Source: Cymbomonas tetramitiformis (lineage: Eukaryota; Chlorophyta; Pyramimonadophyceae; Pyramimonadales; Pyramimonadaceae). Taken from it: DNA of 63,997 nt. How positions within the stretch are numbered: position 1 is the stretch's first letter; each line of letters opens with the position of its first letter. The position numbers and the translations under genes are program-made. Positions 55,750-63,997 of this stretch are shown piece by piece. The DNA lies in contig LGRX02012848.1 of NCBI GenBank assembly GCA_001247695.2, positions 1 through 63,997 on the forward strand, given 5' to 3'. A model generated the notes under the pieces. It saw only the letters and a list, made by a program, of their open reading frames with translations, had not been told where the DNA came from and did not search any database.

Positions 55750-58700
55750 TCAGCGGTCTCCACGAGGCAGGTTCATGACACCCAGTCGCTCTCGATGCAC
55801 ACGAAATACAGGGAGTGCCAGGGGCTTGGTCATGATGTCAGCGGTGTTGTCATCTGTCCCAGTGTATAGCGCCTCTGTGTCCTTGGCCTTGATCAACTCC
55901 CTGATGTACATGTTCCTGACCTCGATGTGCTTGGATCTGGAGTTGTTCACGTAGTTGGTGGCCAGGTGAATGGCTCCCTGGTTGTCACAGTACATGGGCA
56001 CTGGCCTGCATATGTCCACCAGGGAGTCCAGCACGTTGAGAACATACTTGACTTCACGAGCTCCCTCAGACATAGCGATAATCTCGGCCTCGGTAGTGGA
56101 TAGGGACACGCTCTTTTGGATCATGGACGAGAAAATGATCAGACTCCCACATAGGAATACTGCAATGCCAGAGGTGCTCCTTCTGGTTACCTTGCACCCA
56201 GCATAGTCGGAGTCAGTGTAGATGGATAGGGGCAAGGGCCTGCTTGGTCCAGTACCACCCCCCCCAGGCACTGAAGCAGTGCGCAGCACCAACTCGTAGT
56301 CCTTGGTGCCCTTCAGGTACCTCACCACCTGCTTCAGGGCCATGAAGTGCTCTGGACCATACGTGGTGCAGAACCTCGAGAGAACCGATACTGCCGCCAT
56401 TATGTCAGGCCGGCTGCAGCGAGCCACCCACTGCAGCTGCCCCAGGAGAGCCCTGTAGGGCATAGCTCCCTTGCCATCAGCAGGTTCCAGTGCAGTGCCA
56501 GGTGACATCGGCAGGCTCGCTGGCTTGGCATCATCCAGGCCATAGGTACTGATGATCTGGGTGATATAACCAGACTGGCATAGGTATGCTGTGTCACTCC
56601 CCCAGCGCACCCCGATGCCCATGACCAGGTCCAACACTCCAAGATCCTTGCATGCATACTGCGCATGGAAGGATGACACAAAAGTATCATACCAGGACTT
56701 GTCATTGGTGGCCACCAGATAGTCATCGACATAGGCCAAGATGATCACTTGGAGAGTGGAGTCCCGGATGAAGTACAGGCATGGCTCCACGTCACTTCTC
56801 CGCATTCTGGGGTCATACCCCATGATGAATGCATCTGAGGTGTCGAACCACTCCTTACCCGCCTGCTTGAGTCCATACACAGCTTTCAGTAGCTTGGCAC
56901 ATCTGTGCCCCCCATAATCCAGCCCTCGGGGAAGGCGCACATACAGGTCCTCCTCGAGCACGGAGTTCAGGAAAGCAGTGTCCACGTCCATGTGGTACAC
57001 TGTGAGGCCCAGGTTGAGGGCGAGGGTAATGACAACTCTCACAGAGGACAGCTGGGTGCACGGGGCGAAGGTGTCGTAGTAGTCCACGCCATACTCTTGC
57101 TTGTTCCCTCGCACACACACTCTGCTTTTCCTCTTCAGCAGCTCCCGGTTCTTGTCCAACTTGACCTTGAGGACCAGAGACATCTCCAGCAGCTTCACTC
57201 CAGTTGGCACGTCCCCCTCATCCAGCATCTGCAGAGCCCCCTTGATCTGCACGAGCGCCTCCAACTCATCCTGAATGGAGCTGAGCCACTCAGCACAGTC
57301 AGGCGCTGTCAATACCTGAGCATGAGATCTCGGCTCAGTGACCCCTGCAGGCAGCAGGGCTTCCTGAGCAGCTGGTGTTCCAGTTGCCTGCACACCAAGG
57401 CATGTGTGTGTAGGTGGAAATCGAACATCTCCCTCAGGCAGGTCCAACATGGTGAAGTTGGTGAGGAGCACCAAGCAGTAGGGTTGAGCATGTGGCCCAA
57501 GAGCACGTCCACACACCATGGCTTCCTCATAGTCCCCCTTCCCAGTCACAGCACGCACCTCGGTGAACAGTGGATAGTGGGCGTTGATACTGCCATATGT
57601 AGGGCAATCCCTCAGTAGTGACAGGCGCTCACTGCCTGGCTCGAGATATGAGCTCAAGCTCACCCAGCACACGTCATCAGAGGTCTCCACCTTCACAACA
57701 GCCACAATCTCGTCACTACCTTCAGGGATGTACACACCCTGCTCCAGCACAGCAGTCTCCAACAGTGTAGGCGGAGGATCCCTGTAGGGCGCATCCAGAG
57801 TGGTGGCCATGAAGTTGGTCTTGAGAGGGGTCACTGCAGAAGGGTCCCATGAGGTGATCACCTTACCCAGCGTGTCCAGCTTCTCCGAGAAGGTAACCAT
57901 ACCAGAGTTGACCACCTTGCCAGCGTCACAATCATACAGTAGATAGGCAGATGACACCTCTGAGTGTCCAACATATCTGATCTCACGTGCCCGGTTGCTG
58001 AGCTTGTGTTCACGGACCGTGGGGTCAATGAAGGGATAGGCCCTGCATCCAAATATCCGTAACTGGGACAGGTCAGCGTGCTTGTTCCTGGTAAGGTAGT
58101 AGGATGAAGTCCACCCCAGAGCCTTGCGGAACGTACGGTTGAGGATGTACACTGCATGGCGGGTGGCCAGAGGCCACATACTTGAACCAAACCCAGAGGT
58201 CAGCAGAAGTGCTCTGGCCATAGCTTGCACATCTCGGTGTGACCTCTCCACCCTCGCCTGGTTCTCATGCAGGTACGGTGAGCCATGCCTCTGCTCAATC
58301 CCATGTTCCTCACAGAAGGCTGCAGTCTGTCCAGCTATCATGGTGCTGTCGCCATCGGTGTGGAGCACCATGTGGTACTCACTGAACAGGCCCATGGTGC
58401 TCCTCAGGCGCTTCACCTCCTTCAGATATCGCTGGAAGGCCTGGAGGTAGTCCGACTTGACCTTCAGGTAGAAGATGGATATCCATGTAGTGCAGTCATC
58501 AACAAATAGTGCAAACCACCTGAACCCCCCAGCACTGACCCTGAAAGGCCCACAGGTATCTGACCACACAAGATTGCCCAGCTCTTTGGACAGCTCCCTC
58601 CCTGTGGGTTTCACAGTAGGCCGTATGGCTTTGGTCAGCCTGCAGGCAATGCACCTTTCGGGGCAATGCTGCACGGGGCTGCCAGAGTACTGTGACTCGG

Positions 58701-61700
58701 TGATACTCATAGGGACACTCTGAGCAAACATGTGGTCAATAGGCTTGTCACCAATGTGGCCCAGCCTTACGTGTTGCAGCATCTTGATGTCAAGTCGCTC
58801 CGTGGTGTGCGAGTCCTTGAAAAGCACCACTACTGGCCACTTGATGTCCTCGATCCACACACGATCCTCTCCACAGGGATCCAGGTTGGCTACATTATAG
58901 CATGACTCCCGTGGTGCAGAAAAGATCCTAGCACCAACAGGGTATTCATGAATGATGTCAAACTGAGAGACCAGACTCCACCAGCTCGCTGTAACCCATT
59001 TAGGTAATATGAGCATGAACTTGGTGTTAGAGGGGTCTCTGGCGAAGTCAGCGAGGGCCTTCTGGAGACACCGTAGAATAATGTCGTGGTCAAACGGTGG
59101 GTTCCCATAGCACTGCTTGCCAGCCCAGTCCTTGTCAAAGCATGAGTCAGTGATGGTACAGTGATGCTCCAGGATGTGGTTGTCATCAGAGGAAAATAGC
59201 TCCAGGAGAAAAGGACCATGAGTAGTGAAGTGAGGCTTGGTGTCCTCAAATTTCCAGTCAGAACGGTCTCGTTGATCGTCAGTATGTGTCACAGCACAGG
59301 CTAGATGTGTATCCAGAGTGCCATATGTGTCTTCATGCATAATATACTGGTTGCCAACTCTGGCAAAGGAGAACACAACCCCCCCTTTGGATAAAGTTCT
59401 AGCCCCAAAGTCCACACTGAAACCTGCATCCTCCAGGGCCACCACAGATAAGAGGTTGAAGGGCTGCCCAGGTATGCAGTGCGTGTCCATGAACCGCAGC
59501 CCAACTACACGCCCAGACTCCACATCCCTCTTGGCAAAGGTCACTGAGCCACTGCCAGAGGAGTCCACAGACTGACTCTGCACCACACTGAAAGTCTCAC
59601 AGGCTGTAGTATCATAGTCCGCATTAAACATGTGGACAGAGTTGAAAATGTGCTTGGTGGCACCACTGTCAATAACAGCACTCTTGCCCCCATCAGACCG
59701 AGTGCGACCGTCACCAGCACGCACACCACATGCCACCTGAGCATGGTAGAAATCCACCTCCTCGACGAGGCCATCACATGCATCACCACAGCAGTCCTCA
59801 CAGTTGTCCTCATAATAGTCACTGGGGAGCAGACCCACAGTGCAGATGGGAACTCTGCAAGGCTGAGAAAGTAGTCCAGAGGCCCAATCATCAGAGGGGT
59901 CATAACCCACTCCTTCAACGGGCTGCCCAAGGTCCACAGAGTCCTCCTCCTCGTCTAAGTGCCCATGGTACACACCCTCCTCCTCCTCGTCAGAGTCAGA
60001 GGCATCCTCCAGATCTGGTAGAGAATCACCACAATCTGAGGCAGAGTCCGAACCTGAAGTGAGGTCAGGAGCCTCGACAGCAGAGGCACTGCCAGGCAGC
60101 TCAGAGACAGAGAGAGGATCAGGCATACAGCTGTCCCCCATCGGGTGGTAAGACCAGGAATCCCGGTCTCCAAAAAGCTGATCATAATTAGGTGAGCCCA
60201 CCATATCAGCAGAGCCAGAATCACCTGTCACTGGCCCCTCCTCCTCCTCGTCAGAGTCAGAGGCATCTTCCAAGTCTGGCAGGGGATCATCACCATCCGA
60301 GTCATAGTCCGAGCACTCATCGATACCCCACCCCTCATCGAGGGACAGCATGCCTGCATAGTGCTGCACCACCCGTATCAAGGCTCTAGTGGCCTTCCCG
60401 AGCTCAGAGGCCCAGCTGTGCAGGTCTTCAAGCGAGGTGCGCACCATTACGGACTCCAGCTTCAGCAATATATCCATGTCATCTGTAAGCTGCCTGATGA
60501 GCTTGCGCTGGTAGAGGATCACCCCGAGACTGACAGTACACTCAACACCACGAGGAAGGGTAGTGCCCCTGTCAAGTATGTCACAAGCACGAAGGTATAT
60601 CTCCACAGTCCCAGCCATCATGATAGAATGCCACTGCTGCAACTCAGGCTTGAACCATAATTGCCTGGGGGATATCTGAAAAATGCCACCCAGGTGTTGG
60701 TCACGTCCACAATCCCACTGGGCCTGTGTCCTCTTCAGACGAGCCTTGTCAGGGAAGAAGGCAGTGAGCACATCAATGTAGACCCACGAGTCATACACAG
60801 GCACAACCTCGGCGCCTTGAGAATGCTTGTTGGGGACGTAGCAGTGGTGCTTCCTCCTGGTCCTGCGAGGAGGGCACCCCACTGAAGACAATTCCACACA
60901 AGGTGCACCCACAGTGCCCTCACTGCCCTCGGTGCCTCCACCAGTGGTGTGGGACACAATGAGCTCAGGGTCGCCCACGTCCGCCAGCACAGAGTAGTAA
61001 TTGAACACTGGGACCTCACGTGGCTGGGGCTCCACAGGTACAGAGCCTCGACCACATGTCCAATGCTCGCACAGGGTCGAACTGGAAGGCAGCGACCCAG
61101 AGATGCTGAGATTATCAGAGTGCTTCTCCGCTTCGCCAGTAGTGGATATAACATTCTCACCTGAGTCTGAGTCGAGGGCAGAGTGTTCACCTTCCAGAAA
61201 TTCACTCAACAAGAACTCCTGGTACGTTGACAGCTGGCCCAAGGTCGGACAAGAGGTCAGCGAGCCAGAGATGCCATCATAACCAGATTCCAATAGCCCA
61301 GAACCGTAGTGACTGGCATATATATCTTCACCAGTCTCGTCCAGACCAGGGTGCAAGCCAGATGTACTCGCCTCCCGAATAGCGAAGGCGACCTCACCAG
61401 CTTCTTCCAGTCCAGGATAAAGCTCAGATTTCCCAGCTGCAGCGCCAAGATGTCCACCAGGCTTCGGTAAGCTACCATTCTTCTCGTAGTCAGCCACTCT
61501 CTTGAGAACCGCCTCCTTGGCGGTCGCCGTAGCCTTCTTGAGGAAAGCCTCCCGCTTCTCGACGTTCTTGATGAAGCAGTCCTTAGCAGAGTGCCCGCGT
61601 CTGTGACACACAGGGCACGGCACCTTGACAGCCAGCTGCTTCCTCTTCCCCTCCTCCTGCCTACGCCTGTCGTCAGCGATGGCACCAGCAGTCTCATATT

Positions 61701-62661
61701 GAGTCTGCAGTGCGTGGGCAGTTTGCGCTACACCAGCGCGCGGAGCGAGTATGGTGTCGTAGTGAGATGCTACCTGGGCCGACAGCACACTCACGGTCGG
61801 CATGGCCTCAGACATAAATTTGGACTTGACGAGCATATAGTCCGGGTGCAGTCGTACAATAGCCATGGCAGTAAAGATGGTCTCAACCGTCTCCATACAC
61901 AGAGGCTTGCCAGAAGGCGTAACGCGCGTATTCGCGGAGTATTCGCGTATACGACGAATTGCCTCCCTCGACTCCAAAAACGTGGGGAGAGGAGGGGCAA
62001 GTCTCGAGAGTTGATTCGGTAGCGACAGCAGCCTGTCCACCTGAGTGATGAAGTAGACAGCGCTGGTGTTGTGTCGCAATTGGGCCAGTTCCCGCCAAGC
62101 TCCGTGACCGTCAGAATACTCTTCGTAGCTGCGAACAAGAGCGTTCGCAGTACCCGTGGTAACGCGGCAGAGGAAGTCATAAAACAGTTGATTCGCTTCC
62201 TCAAGATAATGTTTATCCTCCCTCACCTCTTGGAGCGGAGTAGACGCCATAAGCAACAGTGCTAGAGAAGGGTGGCGGCAAGACGGCTTAATTCTCGAAC
62301 AAAACTCGTCCCAATGTCCTTCCTGGTCAGATTTACCAGAAAAGTGCGAGTCCGCGGTAAGCCCCTTAGTCATATAAGAAAGACTAGGCAAAGGACGTTG
62401 CCCACTAACGGGCGACAAAGGTAGATGCTTGTCCTCAGGGACAGGAGCGGCGTTGAGGCCTGGTTGATGAAGGTTGCTCAGGCTGTAGAGCTGAGCACTC
62501 AAACCTTTCACCATATCCTTAAGCGCCGAGATATCCTCCTGCTGGTTACTCAGCATAACATCTCGCGAAGTCGACTCGCCAGAATAGGACACTTCATATT
62601 CTGGCGCGCTACCAGCAGGTGGCGGTGTCGCAGCTTGGCTGTAGCTCTTCCCTTTGACCAT
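55750..62661 (-). CDS. Copia element 2 Gag-Pol polyprotein, 2303 residues
   Basis: One frame from ATG 62661 to the stop at 55750. Domains in order: Gag core; zinc knuckle CPVCHRRGHSAKDC (about 348); a spacer of about 600 residues rich in Asp, Glu and Ser with repeated DLEDASDSDEEEEG; aspartic protease AVIDSGATKHIF (about 996); integrase zinc region HVRLGH...CPERCIAC (about 1297-1350); core with SDTCGPF (about 1367), HTDGDST and an RVERSHRDVQ Glu; RT with MDVDTAFLNS and YVDDY (about 1979); RNase H with YTDSDYAG (about 2149), TTEAEIIAM and YCDNQGA. Every catalytic residue I looked for is present. Most copia polyproteins are about 1300-1500 residues; the spacer accounts for much of the excess. 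The protein makes and integrates the element's DNA copy. No frameshift separates Gag from Pol. Confidence 0.95.
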   Translation of the reverse strand: MVKGKSYSQAATPPPAGSAPEYEVSYSGESTSRDVMLSNQQEDISALKDMVKGLSAQLYSLSNLHQPGLNAAPVPEDKHLPLSPVSGQRPLPSLSYMTKGLTADSHFSGKSDQEGHWDEFCSRIKPSCRHPSLALLLMASTPLQEVREDKHYLEEANQLFYDFLCRVTTGTANALVRSYEEYSDGHGAWRELAQLRHNTSAVYFITQVDRLLSLPNQLSRLAPPLPTFLESREAIRRIREYSANTRVTPSGKPLCMETVETIFTAMAIVRLHPDYMLVKSKFMSEAMPTVSVLSAQVASHYDTILAPRAGVAQTAHALQTQYETAGAIADDRRRQEEGKRKQLAVKVPCPVCHRRGHSAKDCFIKNVEKREAFLKKATATAKEAVLKRVADYEKNGSLPKPGGHLGAAAGKSELYPGLEEAGEVAFAIREASTSGLHPGLDETGEDIYASHYGSGLLESGYDGISGSLTSCPTLGQLSTYQEFLLSEFLEGEHSALDSDSGENVISTTGEAEKHSDNLSISGSLPSSSTLCEHWTCGRGSVPVEPQPREVPVFNYYSVLADVGDPELIVSHTTGGGTEGSEGTVGAPCVELSSVGCPPRRTRRKHHCYVPNKHSQGAEVVPVYDSWVYIDVLTAFFPDKARLKRTQAQWDCGRDQHLGGIFQISPRQLWFKPELQQWHSIMMAGTVEIYLRACDILDRGTTLPRGVECTVSLGVILYQRKLIRQLTDDMDILLKLESVMVRTSLEDLHSWASELGKATRALIRVVQHYAGMLSLDEGWGIDECSDYDSDGDDPLPDLEDASDSDEEEEGPVTGDSGSADMVGSPNYDQLFGDRDSWSYHPMGDSCMPDPLSVSELPGSASAVEAPDLTSGSDSASDCGDSLPDLEDASDSDEEEEGVYHGHLDEEEDSVDLGQPVEGVGYDPSDDWASGLLSQPCRVPICTVGLLPSDYYEDNCEDCCGDACDGLVEEVDFYHAQVACGVRAGDGRTRSDGGKSAVIDSGATKHIFNSVHMFNADYDTTACETFSVVQSQSVDSSGSGSVTFAKRDVESGRVVGLRFMDTHCIPGQPFNLLSVVALEDAGFSVDFGARTLSKGGVVFSFARVGNQYIMHEDTYGTLDTHLACAVTHTDDQRDRSDWKFEDTKPHFTTHGPFLLELFSSDDNHILEHHCTITDSCFDKDWAGKQCYGNPPFDHDIILRCLQKALADFARDPSNTKFMLILPKWVTASWWSLVSQFDIIHEYPVGARIFSAPRESCYNVANLDPCGEDRVWIEDIKWPVVVLFKDSHTTERLDIKMLQHVRLGHIGDKPIDHMFAQSVPMSITESQYSGSPVQHCPERCIACRLTKAIRPTVKPTGRELSKELGNLVWSDTCGPFRVSAGGFRWFALFVDDCTTWISIFYLKVKSDYLQAFQRYLKEVKRLRSTMGLFSEYHMVLHTDGDSTMIAGQTAAFCEEHGIEQRHGSPYLHENQARVERSHRDVQAMARALLLTSGFGSSMWPLATRHAVYILNRTFRKALGWTSSYYLTRNKHADLSQLRIFGCRAYPFIDPTVREHKLSNRAREIRYVGHSEVSSAYLLYDCDAGKVVNSGMVTFSEKLDTLGKVITSWDPSAVTPLKTNFMATTLDAPYRDPPPTLLETAVLEQGVYIPEGSDEIVAVVKVETSDDVCWVSLSSYLEPGSERLSLLRDCPTYGSINAHYPLFTEVRAVTGKGDYEEAMVCGRALGPHAQPYCLVLLTNFTMLDLPEGDVRFPPTHTCLGVQATGTPAAQEALLPAGVTEPRSHAQVLTAPDCAEWLSSIQDELEALVQIKGALQMLDEGDVPTGVKLLEMSLVLKVKLDKNRELLKRKSRVCVRGNKQEYGVDYYDTFAPCTQLSSVRVVITLALNLGLTVYHMDVDTAFLNSVLEEDLYVRLPRGLDYGGHRCAKLLKAVYGLKQAGKEWFDTSDAFIMGYDPRMRRSDVEPCLYFIRDSTLQVIILAYVDDYLVATNDKSWYDTFVSSFHAQYACKDLGVLDLVMGIGVRWGSDTAYLCQSGYITQIISTYGLDDAKPASLPMSPGTALEPADGKGAMPYRALLGQLQWVARCSRPDIMAAVSVLSRFCTTYGPEHFMALKQVVRYLKGTKDYELVLRTASVPGGGGTGPSRPLPLSIYTDSDYAGCKVTRRSTSGIAVFLCGSLIIFSSMIQKSVSLSTTEAEIIAMSEGAREVKYVLNVLDSLVDICRPVPMYCDNQGAIHLATNYVNNSRSKHIEVRNMYIRELIKAKDTEALYTGTDDNTADIMTKPLALPVFRVHRERLGVMNLPRGDR

Positions 62662-62731
62662 AGTGAATTCTCTTACGCGCAGCGGAAAATTTGCGTGATA
62701 AACAAAAATGGATCCTCACTTATAACGTAAG

Positions 62732-62744
62732 TGGGCCCATAACC
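62732..62744 (-). promoter_or_regulatory. Primer binding site, half-tRNA type, copia element 2
   Basis: The minus strand reads GGTTATGGGCCCA next to the 5' LTR, a 13-base perfect complement of the initiator tRNA-Met anticodon region (TGGGCCCATAACC). Known: Drosophila copia primes from a cleaved half of this tRNA. Position and match support the same mechanism here. Confidence 0.85.
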
Positions 62745-63155
62745 TTTTGGAATTCAGAGTCGGGTAATTTGCAAAAGCAACTGCTAACTTTCATTATCAT
62801 AAGATATACCAGTTCGCAGCTCGAAACGCCACGAACATTGGCGTGCCATCATTACTGATTGGCCAGTCTAAGTGAAAGTTCGCTATTCAGTTAGTTATGA
62901 CGTGCCACTGCCAGGTTCATAACGACTGCAGTGACACGTCTGCGATGGGCCGTGAACTATTACACACTGTGTCTTGCCGATGGTCATCATGTGATCCAAC
63001 GGCCACGATTAGTTCAGCAGATCTAGATCTAGATCTAAGGGTTTCATAGGGTTTCTTCAGGGTTTCTTCAGGGTTTGATCATCCTGAGTGCTGTACAGGG
63101 CCTAGACAGTCATGCTTTACATCAAACTGATCAGCAGACACTGCAGATTCCAACA
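62744..63155 (-). repeat. LTR (5' LTR in coding sense), copia element 2
   Basis: 412 bp, pairs with 55205-55616. It should hold the promoter and the RNA start, but no TATA box was identified with confidence. Confidence 0.95.
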
Positions 63156-63160
63156 CGCCC

Positions 63161-63375
63161 GCCCCTCTCCGATTCTTCCCAATTTCCTTCCCTGCGAGTC
63201 CCGGTCATGTGCACGCGGGTGGCGGATGCACCCCAGGCCTTCAGGCTCAGAGGGCAGACGCTGCCGAGCAAATGGCAGCGAGCGTCACGGGCCCTGAAAG
63301 GACAGTCACCTTATACAGCTCCTCGTATACAGGAAAAGCTTCCTCCCCTGTGCCCGTCCACGCCAATATGCAGCG
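63161..63375. other. Short host segment between copia element 2 and a minisatellite
   Basis: No independent gene signal. A plus-strand frame enters the minisatellite from here (ATG at 63368). Confidence 0.3.
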
Positions 63376-63997
63376 AGCCAAGAGTAAGATCACCGCCAAG
63401 GGTGAGATCACCGCCAAGCGTGAGATCAACGCCAAGGGTGAGATCACCGTCAAGGGTAAGGTCACCGTCAAGGGTAAGGTCACCGCCAAGGGTGAGATCA
63501 CGGCCAAGGGTGAGATCACCGCCATGCGTGAGATCACCGCCAAGCGTGGGATCACCGCCAAGCGTGAGATCACCGCCAAGAGTGAGATCACCGCCAAGGG
63601 TGAGATCACCGCCAAGCGTGAGATCACCGCCAAGCGTGAGATCACCGCCAAGGGTGAGATCAGCGCCAAGAGTGAGATCAGCGCCAAGAGTGAGATCACC
63701 GTCAAGCGTGAGATCACCGCCAAGGGTGAGATCACCATCAAGAGTGACATCACCGCCAAGGGTGAGATCACCGCCAAGGGTGAGATCACCCCCAAGAGTG
63801 ACATCACCGTCAAGAGTGAGATCACCGCCAAGGGTGAGATCACCGCCAAAGGTGAGATCAACGCCCAGGGTGAGATCACCGCCAAGCGTGAGATCACCGC
63901 CAAGCGTGAGATCACCGCCAAGCGTGAGATCACCGCCAAGGGTGAGATCACCGCCAAGGGTGAGATCACGGCCAAGGGTGAGATCACGGCCAAGGGT
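63376..63997. repeat. 18-bp minisatellite, about 34 copies, runs off the window
   Basis: Unit GGTGAGATCACCGCCAAG with point variants. The period is a multiple of three and both strands stay open: the plus strand reads a Lys-rich hexapeptide (KGEITA), the minus strand a hydrophobic one (AVISPL). GGTGAGATCACC is itself palindrome-like. It may be part of a coding exon on the plus strand, but no splice or promoter evidence was found. Confidence 0.9.

Larger units (their letters stand above)
55205..63155 (-). mobile_element. Ty1/copia LTR retrotransposon, element 2, apparently intact
   Basis: About 7.95 kb with two 412-bp LTRs (55205-55616 and 62744-63155) that look identical by eye. Likely target duplication CGCCC (55200-55204 and 63156-63160); the inner LTR edge is uncertain by one base. 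A half-tRNA primer site, a polypurine tract and a single unbroken 2303-codon Gag-Pol frame are all present, so it is a candidate active element. Same family as element 1 by domain order, primer site and LTR similarity. Confidence 0.97.

Overview
The window is eukaryotic nuclear DNA. Its genes are split by short GT-AG introns whose reading phases match across junctions. It carries a long-form ABCC transporter, two Ty1/copia LTR retrotransposons with coding regions, a tandem set of non-LTR retrotransposon fragments, MITEs and many minisatellites. A TPR-like gene recalls plant proteins, and base composition varies strongly along the window. This suggests a single-celled or algal eukaryote, perhaps of the green lineage, but the species cannot be settled from the sequence.

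Layout. At 1-5122 a minus-strand gene with Cys-rich/PHD-like zinc fingers runs off the left edge. One of its introns is a TIR element whose ends supply the splice sites, and one of its exons carries a TA-flanked MITE; an inverted relative of the TIR element lies at 4636-5122. From 5123 to 16014 the DNA is gene-poor, with a possible Ulp1-like fragment (5897-6703), two tandem arrays and a long hairpin. At 16015-22330 lies a complete six-exon ABCC (MRP-type) ABC transporter on the minus strand. At 24118-31712 there are three tandem, 5'-truncated copies of a non-LTR retrotransposon. What remains of it is an RNase H end, a CCHC-type zinc finger and, unusually, an adenine-N6-methyltransferase-like domain resembling PCIF1 (cap m6A methyltransferase). 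Copies 2 and 3 share a near-palindromic foldback insertion with a tRNA-like segment.

At 32310-38351 a plus-strand gene for a secreted, Pro-rich and Cys-rich EGF-like protein is split into small exons, with minisatellites in its long intron. At 40167-41373 there is a non-autonomous TIR element. At 42273-43121 lie the last three exons of a minus-strand TPR-like gene. At 44493-51957 and 55205-63155 are two related copia elements, both on the minus strand. The first is frameshifted, with LTRs about 99% identical. The second has apparently identical LTRs and one unbroken 2303-residue Gag-Pol frame, so it inserted very recently. Both place a half-tRNA primer site (initiator tRNA-Met anticodon region) next to the 5' LTR. 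The window ends in an 18-bp coding-compatible minisatellite.

The host genes seen here (transporter, secreted Cys-rich protein, TPR protein, zinc-finger protein) show no operon-like or pathway link. The shared theme is repeated invasion by mobile elements, several nested inside each other or inside genes. The most unusual items are the methyltransferase-bearing retrotransposon, the TIR element that forms an intron, and the intact copia element.
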